Source of the DNA: Candidatus Cloacimonadota bacterium | GTDB lineage: Bacteria > Cloacimonadota > Cloacimonadia > Cloacimonadales > Cloacimonadaceae | Length of the DNA: 17,651 nucleotides | NCBI GenBank assembly: GCA_027318525.1 | Contig: DAHVPA010000014.1 | Span: 1 to 17,651, forward strand | Reading direction: 5' to 3' | Part shown: positions 13,876-17,651 of the stretch, in pieces | How the letters are laid out: each line of letters begins with the position of its first letter | How positions within the stretch are numbered: position 1 is the stretch's first letter | Program-made: the position numbers and the translations under genes | The notes under the pieces: generated by a model | Told to the model about the DNA's origin: nothing | Seen by the model: only the letters and a program-made list of their open reading frames with translations | Databases searched by the model: none

Positions 13876-14823
13876 ATGGACAGAATCGAAGTAAGGGAGC
13901 TCTCCCAGTTTGTAGGCAAGGAAATCACCGGTTTTTATCTCGCAGCGGAAAAGGAACTGCGCGAAGGTAAAGGCGGTTACTATCTGCGAATCCGGATTCA
14001 GGACAGAAGCGGAAGCTGCAATGCCAATGTCTGGAACAACGCCCAAAAGGAAGCAGAAATCTTTGAGGAAGGCGATGTCATCAAGATTGCCGCCATGGTT
14101 ACAAATTACAAGGGTCAGACTCAGCTTTCCATCAGCAAGATACGTCTGGCAGACAAATCCGAATATGACCTCAACGATTTTCTGGCAAAGAGCCAGAAGG
14201 ACCCCAAAGCTCTGGCTGACGAGTTTTTTGCTTATCTGGAAAGCATTCAGGACGCCAATCTGAAGCAGCTTTTACTATCCATTTTTGAAGACCGTGAGTT
14301 CTTTACCAAATTCTCTTTCGCTCCTGCTGCCAAAAGCTGGCATCACAACTACATCCACGGCTTGCTTGAGCACACCGTATCCGTGGCCCGGATATGTGAT
14401 TTTGCCTCCAGATATTATAATGTCAATCGTGACCTTCTGATTGCCGGTGCACTGTTGCATGATTCCGGCAAGGTCTACGAGTATCAGCAGGTTCCCGCTA
14501 TCGAGTTTACTACGCTTGGAAGGCTGGTGGGTCATCTCACGATTGCTGACCAGATGGTGTGCACCAAAGCAGCTGCCATCAATAATTTCCCCTCAGAACT
14601 GCTGATGCTGGTGCGTCATCTGATTCTTGCTCATCATGGCGAATATGAAAAAGCCTCTGTCCGCCTGCCTCAGACGATTGAAGCCCTGCTCCTCCATCTG
14701 GCTGACAATATGGATGCCCAGACCATAGGCGTGCAGCAATTGCTGGAGATTACGCCTTCCGATTCCGAATGGTCTGAATTTGATAAACTGAACAACCGCT
14801 ACTATTACAATTATCACGGTTAA
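13876..14823 (+). CDS. YhaM-like 3'-5' exoribonuclease (OB-fold + HD domain)
   Basis: A 315-residue protein with the domain order of YhaM: an N-terminal OB-fold (about 10-95: YYLRIRIQDRSGSCNANVWNN, GDVIKIAAMV) and a C-terminal HD hydrolase domain. The metal-binding histidines are H166 (LLEHTVSVA), H195-D196 (ALLHDSGK), H248 and H253-H254 (RHLILAHHGEYE), and LHLADNMDAQ supplies the final Asp. YhaM-family enzymes degrade RNA and single-stranded DNA from the 3' end. ATG 13876 has AAAGGAAA just upstream, 9 nt after the preceding stop. Confidence 0.88.
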   Translation: MDRIEVRELSQFVGKEITGFYLAAEKELREGKGGYYLRIRIQDRSGSCNANVWNNAQKEAEIFEEGDVIKIAAMVTNYKGQTQLSISKIRLADKSEYDLNDFLAKSQKDPKALADEFFAYLESIQDANLKQLLLSIFEDREFFTKFSFAPAAKSWHHNYIHGLLEHTVSVARICDFASRYYNVNRDLLIAGALLHDSGKVYEYQQVPAIEFTTLGRLVGHLTIADQMVCTKAAAINNFPSELLMLVRHLILAHHGEYEKASVRLPQTIEALLLHLADNMDAQTIGVQQLLEITPSDSEWSEFDKLNNRYYYNYHG

Positions 14824-14826
14824 TCC

Positions 14827-15612
14827 ATGTTTCGCACGGCAGTTTTGGCTTCCGGCAGCAAGGGCAATTGCGTCCTGGTTGCTGCCAATGACACTGCAAT
14901 TTTGGTTGATGCCGGGATATCCGCCAAACGTGTCTGGGCGGCTTTGGAACATCTGAATTTTGACAGGAAGCAGATTCAGGGCATTCTTATCAGTCATGAG
15001 CACGGCGACCATATCAGCGGAGCTGGTGCTGTGTCTCGTTTGCTAAAAATCCCCGTATTTCTGACCCGTGACACCTATATGGCATGCCGTCACCGTCTGG
15101 GTGAATTGCATGACCGAGTGGTCTTTATCAAAGCAGGTGAGAGTTTCGGATTGGGCAGTCTGGTGATTCATCCTTTTTCCTCACCTCACGATGCGGTTGA
15201 CAGCTGCAATTTTACCATTACCGGACATGATTTCCCTGAACGAAAGCTGGCTATTGCCACCGACGTCGGCTATCAAAGCAGATTGCTTACCACCCATCTC
15301 AGTAATTGCACAACCCTTATCCTGGAAAGCAACCACGACCTGAAAATGCTGAAGGATGGACCCTATGACTGGCATCTGAAGCAGCGCATCCTCAGCAATC
15401 ACGGGCATCTCTCCAATCTTGATGCCGTAGGCGTAATCAGCCAGGTCTTGCATGCCGGGTTGAAAAACCTTATCCTGGCGCATCTGAGCGAGGTCAATAA
15501 CCTGCCTCAACTCGCGGAACAAACCATGCGCGATTTTCTAACTTCTGTCCACAGCGATATCCGGCTCATCGTTGCCGACCAATATGACCATACCCATTTT
15601 ATCGATGTCTGA
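14827..15612 (+). CDS. YycJ/WalJ-like metallo-beta-lactamase-fold hydrolase
   Basis: A 261-residue MBL-fold protein. The metal-binding motif HEHGDH lies at 57-62 (LISHEHGDHISG), with the YycJ-type start FRTAVLASGSKGNCVLVA, later SSPHDAVDSCNFTI, ATDVGY, LESNHD, and NHGHLSN near the C-terminal end. YycJ proteins are predicted nucleic-acid-acting hydrolases (5'-3' exonuclease activity is reported for some relatives), but the substrate is not established for this one. It begins 3 nt after the YhaM-like gene and closes this gene block. Confidence 0.88.
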   Translation: MFRTAVLASGSKGNCVLVAANDTAILVDAGISAKRVWAALEHLNFDRKQIQGILISHEHGDHISGAGAVSRLLKIPVFLTRDTYMACRHRLGELHDRVVFIKAGESFGLGSLVIHPFSSPHDAVDSCNFTITGHDFPERKLAIATDVGYQSRLLTTHLSNCTTLILESNHDLKMLKDGPYDWHLKQRILSNHGHLSNLDAVGVISQVLHAGLKNLILAHLSEVNNLPQLAEQTMRDFLTSVHSDIRLIVADQYDHTHFIDV

Positions 15613-15643
15613 TAACACTTCTTATTGCCATTCTTTTCTTAGT

Positions 15644-15662
15644 GCCTGACCAGGCTGTTTTT
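15644..15662 (+). terminator. Weak candidate terminator after the YycJ-like gene
   Basis: GCCT (15644-15647), loop GACC and AGGC (15652-15655) followed by TGTTTTT. The stem is only 4 bp, so this is marginal, but it lies 32 nt after the last stop of the block, where a terminator is expected. Confidence 0.35.
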
Positions 15663-15747
15663 CCCAATCTCAACAGCATCTCTCATAAAGAAATACAACC
15701 TCTTATCCTGCAGTAAGTTTGATGAATCCGAATAGTCATGATTCTTA

Positions 15748-15812
15748 ACCCTCGCAGAGAGTCTGCAGAGAGTCTGGAGAGGCAAAGTCTCTGCAAGACC
15801 CTTTCAGATGTT
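15748..15812. repeat. 11-bp-period intergenic repeat, copy 3
   Basis: ACCCTC, then GCAGAGAGTCT twice (15754 and 15765) and GGAGAGGCAAA (15776), each 11 bp long, then GTCTCTGCAAG, ACCCT and CAGATGTT. GCAGAGA (15765-15771) can pair with TCTCTGC. It shares ACCCTCGCAG with copy 1 and four ordered blocks with copy 2, and it lies between two gene blocks. The bases on either side (15613-15889) hold no gene. Confidence 0.6.
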
Positions 15813-15821
15813 ATGCCGGAT

Positions 15822-15853
15822 TTGATAGGGATTGACAAAAAAATAAATACAAT
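15822..15853 (+). promoter_or_regulatory. Promoter-like region before the secreted-protein block
   Basis: TTGATA (15822-15827), TTGACA (15832-15837) and TACAAT (15848-15853) are all present, but no pairing has ideal spacing (20 or 10 bp). A promoter somewhere in this AT-rich segment is likely, because a new gene block follows; which boxes are used cannot be decided. Confidence 0.35.
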
Positions 15854-15877
15854 AAAACTCTGCAAAACTAAAAAATG

Positions 15878-15886
15878 AAAGGAAAG
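15878..15886 (+). promoter_or_regulatory. Ribosome-binding site that sets the 15890 start
   Basis: AAAGGAAAG lies just before ATG 15890, while the in-frame ATG 15875 upstream has only A-rich sequence before it. The site therefore favours the start giving MKKLFILLIF, a standard signal peptide. Confidence 0.6.
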
Positions 15887-15889
15887 CGA

Positions 15890-16630
15890 ATGAAAAAACT
15901 GTTTATCCTGCTTATATTTGTCACAGCTATGGTCTATGCCCTAATCGGGAAATCCGCACCTGCTTACAACGCTGATGAAACCTTTCCCATGGTGATTGTG
16001 TTCAATATGTCGGAAGAAAATAAATCCATCATGATTGGCGATTCGGACGGGGAAATCTTTTCTACTCCACGGATGAACGCTTTGGAAGCCACCATTCTGA
16101 CACCTTTGGATGCAACGGGAACCTTCAGTTTATACGAATGGGATGAGGACCTTTCAGACTGGACTGTCATGTATCGCGCTTTTACGGAAGAAGAATACGA
16201 GGTCACTCTGAAACAAGGAAAGGTCTTGGGTCTGATTATCCTTCCCGATAACTATGTGGAGGACTATGAACTGAGCTATGACTACACCGGTTACGGGAAA
16301 ATCATGTTTGCCAATCTGTCCTCGCAATCGCTGGCATTTCTGGAAGTCAGTAAAGAATTCGGCAGCAGGAAAACCGTCTGGCTGGACGGGCTTTCCTATT
16401 ACAATCTGAGTAGTTTTGCCGATGCGCCGTCAGATTCCTACGCATTGTTTTGGCAAACCTATGAGCAGTCGTCCACTGGGGAATACTTCTTTAATATGGC
16501 GGAGAATGGCGAACCTGCATTAAGTGAAGTCACCTGGGGCAAATGGTATGTCATGATGATATACGATAAAGACGATGGGACAGTGGCGGAAATGCTCGAG
16601 ATAACTCCTGACCAGTCATTGTTCAAGTAA
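15890..16630 (+). CDS. Secreted protein of unknown function
   Basis: A 246-residue protein with signal peptide MKKLFILLIFVTAMVYALIG followed by a mature part that is strongly acidic and rich in Tyr and Trp (YEWDEDLSDWTVMYRAFTEE). No known domain is recognised. Alternating hydrophobic residues (FPMVIVFNM, TFSLYEW, VLGLIILPDNY, WYVMMIYDKDDG) suggest a beta-sandwich or barrel-like periplasmic or surface domain. There is no cysteine in the mature part and no type IX sorting domain at the end. It is followed 79 nt later by an outer-membrane beta-barrel gene on the same strand. Confidence 0.65.
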   Translation: MKKLFILLIFVTAMVYALIGKSAPAYNADETFPMVIVFNMSEENKSIMIGDSDGEIFSTPRMNALEATILTPLDATGTFSLYEWDEDLSDWTVMYRAFTEEEYEVTLKQGKVLGLIILPDNYVEDYELSYDYTGYGKIMFANLSSQSLAFLEVSKEFGSRKTVWLDGLSYYNLSSFADAPSDSYALFWQTYEQSSTGEYFFNMAENGEPALSEVTWGKWYVMMIYDKDDGTVAEMLEITPDQSLFK

Positions 16631-16709
16631 AGTGACAGGGATTCATTGGATTGGGAATTATTGCGGGTTTTGAAGCATACAAATCAGATATTGAAATCTG
16701 GAGTGCCGG

Positions 16710-17459
16710 ATGAAAGGAAAAGTGCTGTTTACAATAGTCCTGAGTATTATGGTTGGTTGGCTGGGAGCGCTTGAACTGGCAGAAATCAAACTGGGCGTCA
16801 GTGGAGGTTATAATCTGGCGCAGCATTACGGTAATAAGGACCAGGCGGAAGGATACAAAATCGACACAGGGTTTCATCACGGATTCACCAGCGGTTTATA
16901 TCTGGAACTGCCAATCGTGGAGGATTTTGCCTTTCGCTATGAATTCAATTATGTAACCCGGGGCTCGGAAGAAGATATCACCATCAGTGAACTGGATGGT
17001 GAGGAACTTTATAAACCCGCCGTAATGAATGTTTACTACCATCTGGGTTATATGGAATTTCCCATGCTGTTCAAATACACAACATTGAAATCGGATAAGC
17101 TGAGCCTGGCTATCAATGCCGGAGCAGCTATGGCGCTTAAAACCAATGGCAGATATGAGCTGGACGGGGTGGTTTACTTTCCGGTAGCGGATAGCTTCAC
17201 CACTTTTCCCATCAGGGAAATGTCGCACCTGAAGGAAGTCAACCAGTTTGACTTCAGCCTGATTTATGGGGGAGAGCTGGATTTCCAAATGCTGCAGCGT
17301 CCCTTTACGCTGGGCTACAGGTTTACCATCGGCTGGGATTACCTGAATCTGCCAACCTACGACTTGGCAGAGCAAAGCACTGTTTCTCTGCGTAATCAGA
17401 GCTATGCGCTCTATTTAAGCACGCCCCTTTGGCACTATAAAAGACAGGGAGCTGAATAA
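16710..17459 (+). CDS. PorT-like outer-membrane beta-barrel protein
   Basis: A 249-residue protein with signal peptide MKGKVLFTIVLSIMVGWLGA and alternating strands typical of small outer-membrane barrels: IKLGVSGGYNL, HHGFTSGLYLELPIVEDFAFRYEFNYV, HLGYMEFPMLFKYT, LSLAINAGAAMAL, FDFSLIYGGELDFQM, FTLGYRFTIGWDYL, and the end YALYLSTPLWH. The YMEFPMLFKY segment is characteristic of the PorT-type 'outer membrane protein beta-barrel' group of FCB bacteria, where the equivalent reads YLEIPLLLKY. ATG 16710 has GGAG (16700-16703) 6 nt upstream. The specific role is unknown; in Bacteroidetes PorT itself serves type IX secretion, but this family also has many members of other roles. Confidence 0.72.
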   Translation: MKGKVLFTIVLSIMVGWLGALELAEIKLGVSGGYNLAQHYGNKDQAEGYKIDTGFHHGFTSGLYLELPIVEDFAFRYEFNYVTRGSEEDITISELDGEELYKPAVMNVYYHLGYMEFPMLFKYTTLKSDKLSLAINAGAAMALKTNGRYELDGVVYFPVADSFTTFPIREMSHLKEVNQFDFSLIYGGELDFQMLQRPFTLGYRFTIGWDYLNLPTYDLAEQSTVSLRNQSYALYLSTPLWHYKRQGAE

Positions 17460-17651
17460 TGAAAGTTTTCTTGATAGTTCTTATCCTTTTGCAGGTAGCA
17501 ATAATGTCCGCAACGATAGACTTCACCTCTGTATATTACAGTGGAGTAACGGCAGACAGCATGCGCAGCGTCCGAATCCGGGCAATAGGACCAAATCCTT
17601 CAGTGCTGGCAAAAAATGACGGCTACGTTCAGACAACAGCTATGCAAGTAA
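17459..17651 (+). CDS. Secreted protein, N-terminal part (cut by window end)
   Basis: The first 64 residues of an exported protein: signal peptide MKVFLIVLILLQVAIMSA, then TIDFTSVYYSGVTADSMRSV and onward, open to the window end. The ATG at 17459 shares one base with the preceding TAA, with AGGGAG about 7 nt upstream, so it is co-transcribed with the beta-barrel gene. The visible part is too short to assign a family. Confidence 0.65.
   Translation, partial: MKVFLIVLILLQVAIMSATIDFTSVYYSGVTADSMRSVRIRAIGPNPSVLAKNDGYVQTTAMQV

Overview
The window looks like chromosomal DNA from a Gram-negative bacterium of the Fibrobacteres-Chlorobi-Bacteroidetes (FCB) type. A member of Cloacimonadota is my best guess. 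The reasons are a secreted protein ending in a type IX secretion-like C-terminal sorting domain (11899-13866), a PorT-like outer-membrane beta-barrel (16710-17459), several other signal-peptide proteins, and a Shine-Dalgarno-led, ATGA-overlapping gene style. The taxonomic call is an inference; no rRNA gene is present.

Layout. (1) 1-217, minus strand: the 5' end of phosphoglycerate kinase, with a well-formed sigma70-type promoter. (2) About 330-2533, plus strand: an AT-rich island of three secreted proteins. These are a small cysteine-containing protein whose signal peptide is interrupted by an amber codon, a 385-aa protein with propeller-like repeats, and a thioredoxin-like protein with a CGSC motif. 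A possible decayed reading frame faces them on the minus strand (2530-2760). (3) 2534-3324: a long gene-poor stretch packed with repeats and palindromes, ending in a promoter, a hairpin plus T-tract (attenuator-like) and a 12-bp palindrome in front of rimP. (4) 3325-8860: a tightly coupled translation/transcription operon rimP-nusA-ylxR-L7Ae-like-infB-rbfA, closed by a strong intrinsic terminator at 8882-8908. (5) 9096-15612: nrnA-like DHH phosphoesterase, truB, ribF, a type IX-sorted secreted protein, a YhaM-like 3'-5' exoribonuclease and a YycJ-like metallo-hydrolase. Most of these overlap or lie within 10 nt of each other and probably form one transcript. (6) 15890-17651: three secreted or envelope proteins of unknown role; the last is cut by the window end.

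The core genes fit together as an RNA and ribosome block. RimP and RbfA mature the 30S subunit, IF2 starts translation, NusA controls elongation and termination, the L7Ae-like protein binds RNA, TruB modifies tRNA, and NrnA- and YhaM-like enzymes degrade short RNA. RibF supplies FMN and FAD. The least explained parts are the AT-rich three-gene island and a family of intergenic elements with an 11-bp period, seen at three block boundaries (near 3045, 8981 and 15748) and always in the same orientation.
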